From NCBI GenBank assembly GCA_026692905.1, contig JAPLNL010000022.1, positions 46,931 to 110,930 on the forward strand: a stretch of 64,000 bases of DNA, read 5' to 3'. Positions 17,691 through 25,392 of this stretch are shown here, piece after piece. Origin of the DNA: Planctomycetota bacterium. Lineage in GTDB: Bacteria; Planctomycetota; Planctomycetia; Pirellulales; Pirellulaceae. The notes beneath the pieces were generated by a model. The model was not told the DNA's origin and searched no databases. It worked only from the letters and a program-made list of their open reading frames with translations. Both the position numbers and the translations under genes were made by a program. Numbering within the stretch: the stretch's first letter is position 1; each line of letters begins with the position of its first letter.

Positions 17691-19790
17691 CTAGTTCCCC
17701 TTCTCCTCCCCGGGAGGAGAAGGGGAGGAAATATCATATGGTTCCAAGGTCTGCGGACGGCACATGGAATGTGCCTGCGACTTAGCCGCCTTGGTCACTC
17801 GCACCACTGGATTTCCGAAGGTGCTACCTCCGCCGAGATCGGTCAATCGTTCACTGGTAATGTCGTTGAGGCTCTTGCGGTCCGGTGCGAGTTTCGGCCA
17901 CCATTGCCCGAGCGCAATTGCGACGCCAGGTTTGCCGTCCTCGCTTACGATCGCTTTGCGAAGGATGCTGCCATTGACGCTGGTGACACTGACCCGATCG
18001 CCATCGGCGATACCAAGCGGCGTTGCATCCGCTGGATGAATGATGATTTGAGGCTCACCGCCGGCCATCTTAATCACGCTTGGGACATTCCCCATCGAAG
18101 TGTTAATAATAAATGGCCCAGGTGGCGAGATGAGTCTCAACGGATACTCCTCGCTTGGCTGCACTTCAAAATCCAATTGTTTTGGCGTTGGCGAAAAACG
18201 AATCTTGCGATCCGGAAAATTGCTTCCGTCGGAATAGGGCAAGAAAGGTGTCGGCAGTTGCAACTTGACGCTCTTTTCCTTCATCAATCGCTCGGGAGTA
18301 ATGCCCGCCAGGCGTGGGTTCGATGACGTCAACAACTCCTCGACTATCTGCTTGGGATTCCAGTACAAACACTCGTCTTCGAAACCAAGTCGGCGAGCTA
18401 ACTCAGCAAAGATCCATCGATTCGACTTGGCCTGACCTCGAGCTGCGACAACCGGCTCTGAGTACTGGAGATGGTAGTGACCATAAGACGTATACACATC
18501 GGTATGTTCCAGAAAGGTTGTTGCTGGGAGCAAATAGTCTGCATAATCGGCGGTGTCCGTTTGGAAATGTTCGAGTACAACCGTAAATAGCCCCTCATTG
18601 CCGAGGCCTTGCCGAACACGCGACGAATCTGGAGCGACCGCGGCCGGGTTGCTGTTGAAAACAAATAGTCCGCGAACGCTCGACTTCTCCGGATCGAGCT
18701 CCGATGCAAGCAAGGTCATGTTGACGTGCCGCGTTCCCGGCTTGATTAGATGACTACCCGAAACTCGATGCGTATTGAGTCCAAATGCACCACTCGTCGA
18801 TAGACCGCCACCACCCCCTTTCTTCTTCCAAGCTCCAATCAAGGCAGGAAGCAACGTGATGGCTCGCAATGCGTTGCCACCACCTTCGTTTCGAGTCATA
18901 CCATAACCGACCTTGATGTAAGATGCTTCGCTGGTAACAAACTTCCGAACCATTTCTCGCAGTGCATCCAACGGAACATCACAATACTCAGCGGCACGTT
19001 CGAGCGTCCACTGGGCACAAGCCTCTCGATACTCATCGAGCCCATTTGCAAACTCGCTCAGGTAGCTAGTGTCTTGCCAGTTGTTTCGAAAGATCTCGTT
19101 GCCGATGGCCAGAGCCAACGCAGCGTCAGTTCCTACCTTGATTTGCCAATGCTCGTCGGCAAAGCGTGAAGTTTCGTTGCGATAAGGGTCGATGTGGAGA
19201 ATGTGGCAACCATTTCGCTTCGCCTCTTTGAGGATAGGGGCAATGTGCGAGTTGCTTCGGAGCGCATTGATGCCCCACAGCACGATGTACTTGGAATGGA
19301 TGAGGTCTTCTGGGTCGGTGCCTAGTTTGTTTGGGCCATAGTTGACCTCCCATGCAGCTCCGCCTGTTGCCGCGCAAATCGTCTGGTCGAGTTCGAGCGC
19401 TCCGAGTCTGCGAAAGAACGCAAACGGCGATGTCCCCTCGATGACTCCCATCGTACCGCCATAACCATACGGCAGAATCGATTGCGGGCCATGTTGTTCG
19501 ACGATCGAGCGAACTCGGTCGGCGATTTCATCGAGCGCTGTCTCCCATGAAATCGTTTCGAAACGCCCTTCTCCTTTTTTGCCAACTCTTTTCTGTGGCA
19601 GCAACAGCCGATCGTCTTGCTCCTGGCGTTGTGGATAACGAGCCATCTTGGCACAAGCGAATCCCTTTGTGACCGGATGCGATGGATCGCCAGCGAGATG
19701 CGTTACCCGATCCCCTTCAACCGTAATGTGCAATGAGCATGCGTCAGGGCAATCCAACGCACAAATGGTCGGCAGAACAACGGGAGGCAT
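17691..19790 (-). CDS. Molybdopterin-dependent oxidoreductase with N-terminal [4Fe-4S] cluster
   Basis: A 699-residue member of the DMSO-reductase/formate-dehydrogenase superfamily. The Mo4Fe4S domain binds a cluster through C10, C14, C18 and C46 (CALDCPDAC ... GFACAK). The catalytic domain follows, with ICAATGGAAWEVNYGPNK near residue 137, LWGINALRSNSHI near 171, and LFVFNSNPAAVAPDS near 390. The C-terminal molydopterin dinucleotide-binding domain spans about 570-670 (IIHPADATPLGIADGDRV). There is no Tat signal, so it is cytosolic. The last dozen residues (SSPSPPGEEKGN) are encoded by a repeat palindrome. No partner electron-transfer subunit lies nearby; the substrate is unknown. Confidence 0.9.
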   Translation of the reverse strand: MPPVVLPTICALDCPDACSLHITVEGDRVTHLAGDPSHPVTKGFACAKMARYPQRQEQDDRLLLPQKRVGKKGEGRFETISWETALDEIADRVRSIVEQHGPQSILPYGYGGTMGVIEGTSPFAFFRRLGALELDQTICAATGGAAWEVNYGPNKLGTDPEDLIHSKYIVLWGINALRSNSHIAPILKEAKRNGCHILHIDPYRNETSRFADEHWQIKVGTDAALALAIGNEIFRNNWQDTSYLSEFANGLDEYREACAQWTLERAAEYCDVPLDALREMVRKFVTSEASYIKVGYGMTRNEGGGNALRAITLLPALIGAWKKKGGGGGLSTSGAFGLNTHRVSGSHLIKPGTRHVNMTLLASELDPEKSSVRGLFVFNSNPAAVAPDSSRVRQGLGNEGLFTVVLEHFQTDTADYADYLLPATTFLEHTDVYTSYGHYHLQYSEPVVAARGQAKSNRWIFAELARRLGFEDECLYWNPKQIVEELLTSSNPRLAGITPERLMKEKSVKLQLPTPFLPYSDGSNFPDRKIRFSPTPKQLDFEVQPSEEYPLRLISPPGPFIINTSMGNVPSVIKMAGGEPQIIIHPADATPLGIADGDRVSVTSVNGSILRKAIVSEDGKPGVAIALGQWWPKLAPDRKSLNDITSERLTDLGGGSTFGNPVVRVTKAAKSQAHSMCRPQTLEPYDISSPSPPGEEKGN
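17696..17726. repeat. Palindrome, family D, overlapping the end of the oxidoreductase gene
   Basis: CCCCTTCTCCTCCCC meets its complement GGGGAGGAGAAGGGG in an almost perfect palindrome. It encodes the C-terminal tail of the oxidoreductase and may also act as a terminator. Similar sequences occur at 41048-41089 and 41556-41592. Confidence 0.65.
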
Positions 19791-19854
19791 GAAAACGACT
19801 TTGCTTTCGGGGAATAACTAGCGGATTTCGCTCGAATCCGAGATTTTAGCGATT

Positions 19855-20202
19855 TCATTGTCGCAATGGGGCGATCTCAACATCGGCACCCAACTTTTGC
19901 ACCACCGCTAGAATCGCTTCATACAATGGTCGCAACTCCAACTTAGAACCGCTGTACTGCGCGTCTATCAACGCTGACGTATCTGCAGCCGTTTGGCTGT
20001 CCGACTCGAGAAATTGCAATGCAATCATGTTGGCGAAACCATGCGTAATCCCGTGCTCAACTTTGAGTAACGTAACGATTTCTTTGTGCTTCGCCAGTTT
20101 GCTGGCACGAACAATCTTGAGCCATTGCTCCAGTGACTTCCCCGTCTTTTCGGGAAGTCCAGCGATCATCGCTGCTTTCATTTCCATCGGCGATTTGGCC
20201 AC
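19855..20202 (-). CDS. DUF4287 protein, shortened at the C-terminus
   Basis: A 115-residue protein of unknown function. Residues 4-66 (KTGKSLEQWLKIVRASKLAK, VEHGITHGFANMIA) are a clear DUF4287 domain. Residues 68-115 begin the DUF5655 domain that normally follows (YSGSKLELRPLYEAILAVVQ, ADVEIAP) but the frame stops right after VEIAP, so roughly the last 60-70 residues of the usual protein are absent. GTG start at 20202 with an AAGG-type ribosome site upstream. I found no continuation in other frames. It lies at the edge of a gene-poor stretch that ends in an integrase remnant, and may itself be decaying. Confidence 0.7.
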   Translation of the reverse strand: MAKSPMEMKAAMIAGLPEKTGKSLEQWLKIVRASKLAKHKEIVTLLKVEHGITHGFANMIALQFLESDSQTAADTSALIDAQYSGSKLELRPLYEAILAVVQKLGADVEIAPLRQ

Positions 20203-20703
20203 GATTCAACCTTTCAAGCGTTTCCCCTAACGAAGTCTGCGATATGATGGATTGTTATTGCCATTCAAAGGTTTTGCAACCTGCTCCTTGCCTTCGAACC
20301 TTACCATGCACGTTGTCAGAACCGCGAGAACTCGCAAGAATCGTTTGAAGCAGGAACTCAACAGGGCCAATTTCGTGAGGCAGAGAAGCTGATCAACCAA
20401 GCGATCCCAATTCGAACTATCGACCGACATCATTCCGACCTCGATCAGCATCGTCACCGAAACAGCAGACCTGTATGGATTCAAGGAGGTTGCACGCGGC
20501 GAGACAGATGTTTCCTTCGCGAATTCGGTGGCTGGCTCCAATCCAAACTTGTGGATAGCCTTCCCTTAGCGAATTACCCCTTAATTAATTGTTGCAGCAG
20601 CGACTTCTTCAATGCTTCTAGCGCGACGCTTCTAGCGCGACCAGCTTCCGCTTGTAGCGGAGGGCGAGGCGTTGGCCTTTCGCTTGGCTCCTGATACGGC
20701 TTC
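20203..20703 (+). other. 501-base gap with possible decayed coding sequence
   Basis: One plus-strand frame near 20330-20400 reads FEAGTQQGQFREAEKLINQA, which has the helix pattern of a tetratricopeptide repeat. Another frame near 20425-20569 reads TDIIPTSISIVTETADLYGF and on to a stop. Neither has a good start. This may be a broken gene; the evidence is weak. Confidence 0.2.
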
Positions 20704-21153
20704 CTATTCCGTCGCAGCGCGGTGCTTTACGATGCCGATGATCAAAAGCGTCACCGAAAGGATCAGGCCCAGTGCCGCTGGAAGATGACATAGTTTCACC
20801 ACGGCTTCTTGCCAGGCCGCGGCCCCGGCGGCCCCGGCTTGCTTGGCCGCGATCGGAAGCATCTGGTTGGCACCCCACCATGCATTGGCAGCCTCGGACA
20901 ACGCCATGAACCACGTCAGCCATGCCGACACCAACATCACCCGAACCGACTTGGGACCGGAGCGGTGGGGCACATTGAGCACGACGATTGCCAGCACCAC
21001 AAACAACATGCCGTTCGTAACAAACTGGATGTGCGCTCCGAGTGCGAGCCGAGGATACGGCGTCAAGGGCGGAGCAAATCCAAAGACCAGCCCGGCCAGA
21101 ATGAGGGCCAGACCATGAAGTAGAATCTGTTTACCGCCGGTTTGAATCGTCAT
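20704..21153 (-). CDS. Small four-helix membrane protein (hydroxylaminobenzene mutase / styrene-oxide isomerase-like)
   Basis: A 149-residue integral membrane protein with four hydrophobic segments (about residues 8-26, 44-60, 72-90 and 121-142). The second segment is preceded and opened by LGAHIQFVTNGMLFVVLAIV, which resembles the AHxxGxxNGxFL stretch of hydroxylaminobenzene mutases and styrene-oxide isomerases. In the isomerase a histidine and nearby residues hold heme b. NAWWGANQMLPIAAK after the third segment also fits. Some databases label such proteins hydrogenase, which the sequence does not support. ATG at 21153; no operon partner. The family call is tentative. Confidence 0.55.
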   Translation of the reverse strand: MTIQTGGKQILLHGLALILAGLVFGFAPPLTPYPRLALGAHIQFVTNGMLFVVLAIVVLNVPHRSGPKSVRVMLVSAWLTWFMALSEAANAWWGANQMLPIAAKQAGAAGAAAWQEAVVKLCHLPAALGLILSVTLLIIGIVKHRAATE

Positions 21154-21576
21154 AGTGTTCTTTGGGTTAAAGTTTTCCGGTGAAGGCTGGATGCATCAGC
21201 GACTTCTTGAGCGCCACCAGTGCACTGTAATGTATTATGGATATTCGCCACCATCACGGACGCCATTCGCGATGGGCACACGTCTGCTGTCCATGTTGAT
21301 GGGGATTGGATCGATTCTTTTGATTTGCCAGCCGGATTTTTTCTCACGCGGAGGCGGGGAGAGCGCGGAGGCCTGAATATTGGATTCTCTCCGCATATTG
21401 GATTCTCTCCGCGAACTCCGCGGCTCCGCGTGCGACACTGCGTTCTCCTTGTTCCTTTCAGTCTCTTCCCGTCAGGCAGTTTCGGAGTTCGTTCATCGCT
21501 GGTCAGCAATTTTAACGGTTGGATTGCACTCTGGTTGAGCGGAGATAGACGCTCGGGTTGAGGCAGAGATTCCGCG
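21154..21576. other. Intergenic stretch with an 18-base direct repeat
   Basis: No gene is recognised between the membrane protein and the integrase-like tail. The 18-base sequence ATATTGGATTCTCTCCGC stands twice in tandem at 21377-21394 and 21395-21412, next to CCGCGAACTCCGCGG-like palindromic sequence. The rest shows no clear structure. Confidence 0.5.
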
Positions 21577-21846
21577 ATGAACAGTGTATTGAGGTTTTCG
21601 AGTGGAGCCTGTCACAAAATACGGCAACTGCAAACCACCGATAGACACTGGGAAAAGGCTACTCAACTGACCACGGCACCAGTATCAAACGGTGGTAACG
21701 CCGGTGGTAACATCGGTGCCAAGCCGGGTGAACGCAGCAAAACCAGAAATGCAAAAATCCCTGCGATTATGGCACCTGATGGTGCGGGAATCTCAGGGAT
21801 TTCAATGCCAATGCCCCCGCAAGGACTCGAACCTTGGACCCGGTGA
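21577..21846 (+). pseudogene. Tail of a tyrosine-type integrase running into tRNA-Lys
   Basis: The frame reads RQLQTTDRHWEKATQ near its start, close to the end of the catalytic domain of planctomycete phage-type integrases (typically HYLQxTDxHFxKA), and ends PMPPQGLEPWTR inside the tRNA gene. C-termini of integrases whose attachment site is a tRNA 3' end often read PPRGLEPLTR. The catalytic Tyr position is occupied by Gln and nothing upstream encodes the rest of the enzyme, so this is a remnant. The element it served would have lain to the left. Confidence 0.45.
21753..21802 (-). terminator. Probable Rho-independent terminator of tRNA-Lys
   Basis: On the minus strand AAATCCCTG pairs with CAGGGATTT, with an inner GCACC/GGTGC stem, and the hairpin ends in five T. 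It begins about 10 bases after the tRNA 3' end. Confidence 0.6.
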
Positions 21847-21884
21847 TTAAGAGTCACCTGCTCTACCAACTGAGCTACAAGGGC
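21812..21884 (-). tRNA. tRNA-Lys (anticodon CTT)
   Basis: The 73-base cloverleaf is complete. The acceptor stem pairs GCCCTTG with CGGGGGC (with two G-T pairs), the discriminator is A, the D stem is GCTC/GAGC, the anticodon stem is GGTGA/TCACC with loop CTCTTAA, and the T stem is CAAGG/CCTTG with loop TTCGAGT. The anticodon CTT reads AAG. CCA is not encoded. The 3' half overlaps the integrase-like tail on the other strand. Confidence 0.95.
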
Positions 21885-21926
21885 GGGCTGGGTGCGTTTC
21901 CAAAAGAGCCGCACGCCAGGCCGCGT

Positions 21927-21954
21927 ATGTTAGCCTCCTTGGCCGGTGTTGCAA
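21927..21954 (-). promoter_or_regulatory. Candidate promoter of tRNA-Lys
   Basis: On the minus strand TTGCAA (21954-21949) and TAACAT (21932-21927) are 16 bases apart, about 43 bases upstream of the tRNA. This fits a sigma-70-type promoter but is only a pattern match. Confidence 0.35.
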
Positions 21955-22050
21955 GTGCAAGTCGATTTCCTTGCCCGCTTCTCAGCAAAAGTTTTGGTTT
22001 TGCAATCCTGTTTTCGTCAACATCGCCACGGCTATTTAGTAAGTGAACCG

Positions 22051-22129
22051 CTTAGCCGGATGGCGTTAGCCGCGGTTCTCGACGAATGTCGAGCACCGCG
22101 GCAACCGGGGCTAACGCTCAATGGCTAAG
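22051..22129. repeat. Palindromic repeat, family E, in the gap upstream of infC
   Basis: CTTAGCCGGATGGCGTTAGC faces its complement ending at 22129, with an inner CTCGAC/GTCGAG stem and CCGCGG elements. It is related to the 6658-6734 element through the TAGCCGCGG core. A half copy of family A (GCTCGGCAGGGGCCTCGC) follows at 22147. The direct repeat GGTGCGCCCCAC occurs twice at about 22215-22246. No gene is seen in the remainder of the gap to 22457. Confidence 0.65.
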
Positions 22130-22443
22130 ACCGCGCGCGTCCATTGCTCGGCAGGGGCCTCGCACTCCAAGCGAATTTTCTAGCTGAATCTTGCCGAAGA
22201 GTCGCACACGGCAGGTGCGCCCCACCCCGTCGGAAGGTGCGCCCCACTTGCTCGTACCCGCCAGATCCACCTCCTTGCACCCCCAATAGCGGAAAAGACT
22301 CAATTCTTGAGGGTTCGACCGAGAATTTCACGAAACATCTGTTGACCGACTACACCAAAATTGCCGATACTTTAAGCTAGGTAGTCTGGCCGGTATTCCA
22401 CCGGCTGGGTAATTCGTCCCACATACGATCTGACAAATCGGCT

Positions 22444-22460
22444 GGAGGAGTTCATTTATT
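22444..22460 (+). promoter_or_regulatory. Ribosome site and ATT start of infC
   Basis: GGAGGAG, a 7-base spacer and ATT. The strong ribosome site offsets the weak start codon; in other bacteria this pairing is the basis of infC autoregulation. Confidence 0.85.
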
Positions 22461-22982
22461 CAAATCGAAAGGGTCCCAACAATCGAACGCATTCAAACGA
22501 GGATCAATAATCAGATCCGCATCTCTCCCATCCGTGTAATCGGTCCCGACGGCACTCAGTATGGTGTCATCCCGACCGACGAAGCTCTCAATCGCGCTCG
22601 CGACGCCGGTCTGGATCTCGTTGAGGTTGCGCCCAACGAAAAGCCTCCCGTCTGCCGAATCATGGACTTCGGCAAGTACAAGTATGAAAAAAGCAAGAAG
22701 TCTGGGCAACGCACCCACCAAACCAAAACAAAAGAAATTCGACTTCGGCCAAAGACCGGCGAACACGACATCGGAACAAAAGTTCGTCAGGCAATCGGTT
22801 TCTTAAAAGACAAAGACAAAGTTCAGGTTTCAGTTATTTTCCGCGGTCGTGAAATGGCTCACGTCGACGAAGGCAGACGGGTTATGGAAAACGTTTTGCA
22901 GGAATTGGCTGAGTTCTCCAAATTGGAGCAACCACCTTTGCAGCAAGGCAAACGGATGATCGCTACCGTCGCGCCAAAGTAA
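22458..22982 (+). CDS. infC: Translation initiation factor IF-3, ATT start codon
   Basis: IF-3 binds the 30S subunit, checks start-codon pairing and keeps subunits apart. The frame has no ATG, GTG or TTG between an in-frame TGA at 22431 and the conserved body, where the first ATG (22662) lies inside the protein. ATT at 22458 follows a strong ribosome site GGAGGAG (22444-22450) by 7 bases, giving 174 residues, the normal length. The N-domain shows [15 protein letters not shown] and [20 protein letters not shown]; the C-domain shows [23 protein letters not shown] and [15 protein letters not shown] rare start codon is known to let IF-3 repress its own translation. rpmI and rplT do not follow. 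Confidence 0.95.
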   Translation: MQIERVPTIERIQTRINNQIRISPIRVIGPDGTQYGVIPTDEALNRARDAGLDLVEVAPNEKPPVCRIMDFGKYKYEKSKKSGQRTHQTKTKEIRLRPKTGEHDIGTKVRQAIGFLKDKDKVQVSVIFRGREMAHVDEGRRVMENVLQELAEFSKLEQPPLQQGKRMIATVAPK

Positions 22983-23033
22983 CATCCTAACTCTCTCCAT
23001 CGCCCATTTCATTGGGCCCAAAGACCACATCTT

Positions 23034-23894
23034 ATGCGGATCGTTCGATTTTCTCGCCCTGACCAGTCGGTTGGCTGGGGGCTTTCGTTGGCCGCGGGCA
23101 TCCAAGATCTTTCTCTCGCCGACCCAACGCTCCCCACCTCAACCAACGACTTAATCGCAAATTGGGCGAACTGGAAATCGCATGTTGAGAGACTTTCGGA
23201 AACCACGGCACCAAGTTCTCAGTCGCTGACGCTGCTTTGTCCACTCAGTCTTCCCAAGAAAATCCTTTGCATCGGCCTCAACTACCGAGACCATGCCATC
23301 GAGACAAAGTCGCCGATTCCCAAAGAGCCCATCGTCTTCTGCAAAATGCCAACAGCCATGATCGGTCCGAACGAACCGATCTTGTTGCCCAAGGTCAGTA
23401 TGCAAATCGACTATGAAGCCGAAATGGTCTTGATTATTGGCAAGAATTTGAAGAACGCCGACGAACAACAATCGCTTGACGGGATTTTCGGTTACGCAGT
23501 TGGTCATGATGTGTCGGCTCGGGATTGGCAAAAGGACAAACCGGGAAAGCAATGGTTCCTCGGCAAGTCATTCGATTCGTTTGCACCGTTCGGCCCAGAG
23601 ATTGTGACCGCGGACTCAGTTCTCGATCCAAACCATTTGGCGATACGATGTTCTGTTAATGGCGAAACGTTGCAAGACTCGAATACGAGCGAGCTCATTT
23701 TTAAGCCCGTTGAGTTGGTGTCGTATATTTCCCAGGTCATGACATTGCAGCCTGGGGACGTGATCTACACTGGTACGCCGGCGGGAGTCGGTGTTGCCAG
23801 GGAACCGAATCGTTTCTTGAAGGATGGGGACATCGTGGAAATTGAAATCGAGAGCTTGGGGATTTTGAGGAATCCTTGTATTCAGGAACGCTAG
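23034..23894 (+). CDS. Fumarylacetoacetate hydrolase family protein
   Basis: A 286-residue cytosolic enzyme of the FAH family, which cleaves or decarboxylates beta-diketo acids using a divalent metal. The N-terminal part (RIVRFSRPDQSVGWGLSLAA) is the small leading domain. The catalytic domain has ILCIGLNYRDHAIET, the metal-binding IDYEAEMVLIIGKNL, GYAVGHDVSARDWQ, SFDSFAPFGPEIV and GDVIYTGTPAGVGVAREPN, all conserved. Family members include ureidoglycolate lyase and 2-keto-3-deoxy acid hydrolases, so substrate cannot be fixed. ATG start at 23034, 51 bases after infC, with no obvious functional link. Confidence 0.92.
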   Translation: MRIVRFSRPDQSVGWGLSLAAGIQDLSLADPTLPTSTNDLIANWANWKSHVERLSETTAPSSQSLTLLCPLSLPKKILCIGLNYRDHAIETKSPIPKEPIVFCKMPTAMIGPNEPILLPKVSMQIDYEAEMVLIIGKNLKNADEQQSLDGIFGYAVGHDVSARDWQKDKPGKQWFLGKSFDSFAPFGPEIVTADSVLDPNHLAIRCSVNGETLQDSNTSELIFKPVELVSYISQVMTLQPGDVIYTGTPAGVGVAREPNRFLKDGDIVEIEIESLGILRNPCIQER

Positions 23895-24004
23895 CTATGT
23901 AGAATCCTGCTGTCTTTCCAAGATTTCCGGCTACTTCAGCGGTTTCAATGCGTTATTATTGAAACAGAACATTACACAAACGTTATTCGGCTTTTGACTT
24001 TCTC

Positions 24005-25090
24005 ATGGACACCTCTCGTTTCGACGCTACTTTTGAAAAAACTTCGAAGACACCGCTGGCAGATGCGCTAGCGATCCTCTGTCTTCGTGTGATTTTCATC
24101 ACGGTTGCAGCAGGTGTTGGTGCCATTTGGGCTCGATCGCCCGATTTGCAGTCTCTCGGCCCGCTGATGCCCTATTTGATTTTTAGCGGGGTCCTTTTGG
24201 CTGCGTTCGGGGTGGTTGCGGCGGATATGCTGTTGCCGCGAAAGCGAATCGAAGTCATTTCGGCAGTGTATTTCGGATTGCTGGTTGGCGTTTTGCTTTC
24301 GTATCTGCTGACGATTGCGATGGATCCGATGTTGGAAAACCATCGTTTCAAGTCGTACATTTCGCTCGCAACCATGACGATCTTTTGCTACACGTGTATC
24401 AGCTTGTTGCTGCAAACCAAGGACGATTTTCGATTTGTCATTCCTTACGTGGAGTTTTCCCGCGATCTCAAAGGGATGAAGCCGCTGATTCTCGACACTA
24501 GTAGTATTATCGATGGCCGGTTGGCTGAGTTGGTAGACACAGGCATCTTGGATAGTCAGTTAGTGATGCCTCGATTCGTATTGCTTGAGCTTCAAACGAT
24601 CGCTGACAGTTCGGACAAATTGCGGCGGGTTCGAGGCCGTCGGGGTTTGGACATTTTGAATCGCCTGCGAACAAGCGAGCGGATGGACTTCATGATGTAC
24701 GATCGCGAATTGCCTGAGTTTGCAGGTCAACCTGTGGACATGAAGCTCGTACTGCTAGCCAAACACATGGATGGCAAGCTTGTCACTGGCGACTTCAATT
24801 TGAACAAGGTTGCGAAACTGCACAATGTCGAAGTGATCGATTTGAACCAAGTGGCCAGTGCATTGCGGCCGCAATTCTTGCCTGGCGAGGGATTCCAGGT
24901 GCGCGTTGTAAAGACGGGTGAAGGCCAGGACCAGGGCATTGGTTATTTGGACGACGGTACAATGGTCGTGATCGAAGGTGGACGCGATCGCGTGAACCAA
25001 ACCATTGGAGTCTTGGTCACCAGTACGCTCCAAACGCAAGCGGGTCGTATGATCTTTACCAAGTACGATGGCCCGGACGTTCGTTCTTAG
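24005..25090 (+). CDS. PIN/TRAM-domain membrane protein (YacL-like)
   Basis: A 361-residue protein. Residues 20-140 hold four membrane helices. A PIN-like nuclease domain follows (about 157-280), with acidic positions in LILDTSSIIDGRLAEL, ELQTIADSSD, RRGLDILNRL and LVTGDFNLNKVA. A TRAM RNA-binding domain ends the protein (about 290-355; GIGYLDDGTMVVIEGGRDRV). This order matches Bacillus YacL. The acidic residues suggest an active ribonuclease facing the cytosol, but the physiological target is unknown. It is a single gene. Confidence 0.9.
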   Translation: MDTSRFDATFEKTSKTPLADALAILCLRVIFITVAAGVGAIWARSPDLQSLGPLMPYLIFSGVLLAAFGVVAADMLLPRKRIEVISAVYFGLLVGVLLSYLLTIAMDPMLENHRFKSYISLATMTIFCYTCISLLLQTKDDFRFVIPYVEFSRDLKGMKPLILDTSSIIDGRLAELVDTGILDSQLVMPRFVLLELQTIADSSDKLRRVRGRRGLDILNRLRTSERMDFMMYDRELPEFAGQPVDMKLVLLAKHMDGKLVTGDFNLNKVAKLHNVEVIDLNQVASALRPQFLPGEGFQVRVVKTGEGQDQGIGYLDDGTMVVIEGGRDRVNQTIGVLVTSTLQTQAGRMIFTKYDGPDVRS

Positions 25091-25392
25091 GCGAGCGGCA
25101 GGAAGATATCGACGATTGCGGGTACGGCACATGAATTTCTAGGAATATCCGCAATCGCTAAGGATGGCGGCCGGATTCTTACAGGCGCGTGGAGTGCCAT
25201 GTTAGAACAGTAGCTTGGGACCATTGTCCCGAGCAAACCAACGAATAGATCAAACGGACGGGACGATGGTCCCATCGTACGCGTTGGGGCACCAAAAGCA
25301 GTCTGCAGCCACTATCAGAAACCCTGTCTTTGATCATAATGAGGCCCCTACCTCGGCGATTTCCCACCCCTCCCTGATTCTAACGAAGGCGA
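25091..25392. repeat. 302-base gap with a palindrome (family F) at 25216-25274
   Basis: TGGGACCATTGTCCCG and CGGGACGATGGTCCCA form the arms of a 59-base inverted repeat, and each arm is itself nearly palindromic. No other copy was noticed in this window. The flanks hold no recognisable gene. Confidence 0.6.

Noticed and set aside
20227..20541. Minus-strand frame of 104 residues
   Set aside because: There is no ribosome site, no recognisable domain and the opposite strand has equal or better coding look.
22662..22982. ATG 22662 as the infC start
   Set aside because: It would delete the conserved IF-3 N-domain, which is encoded in frame upstream.
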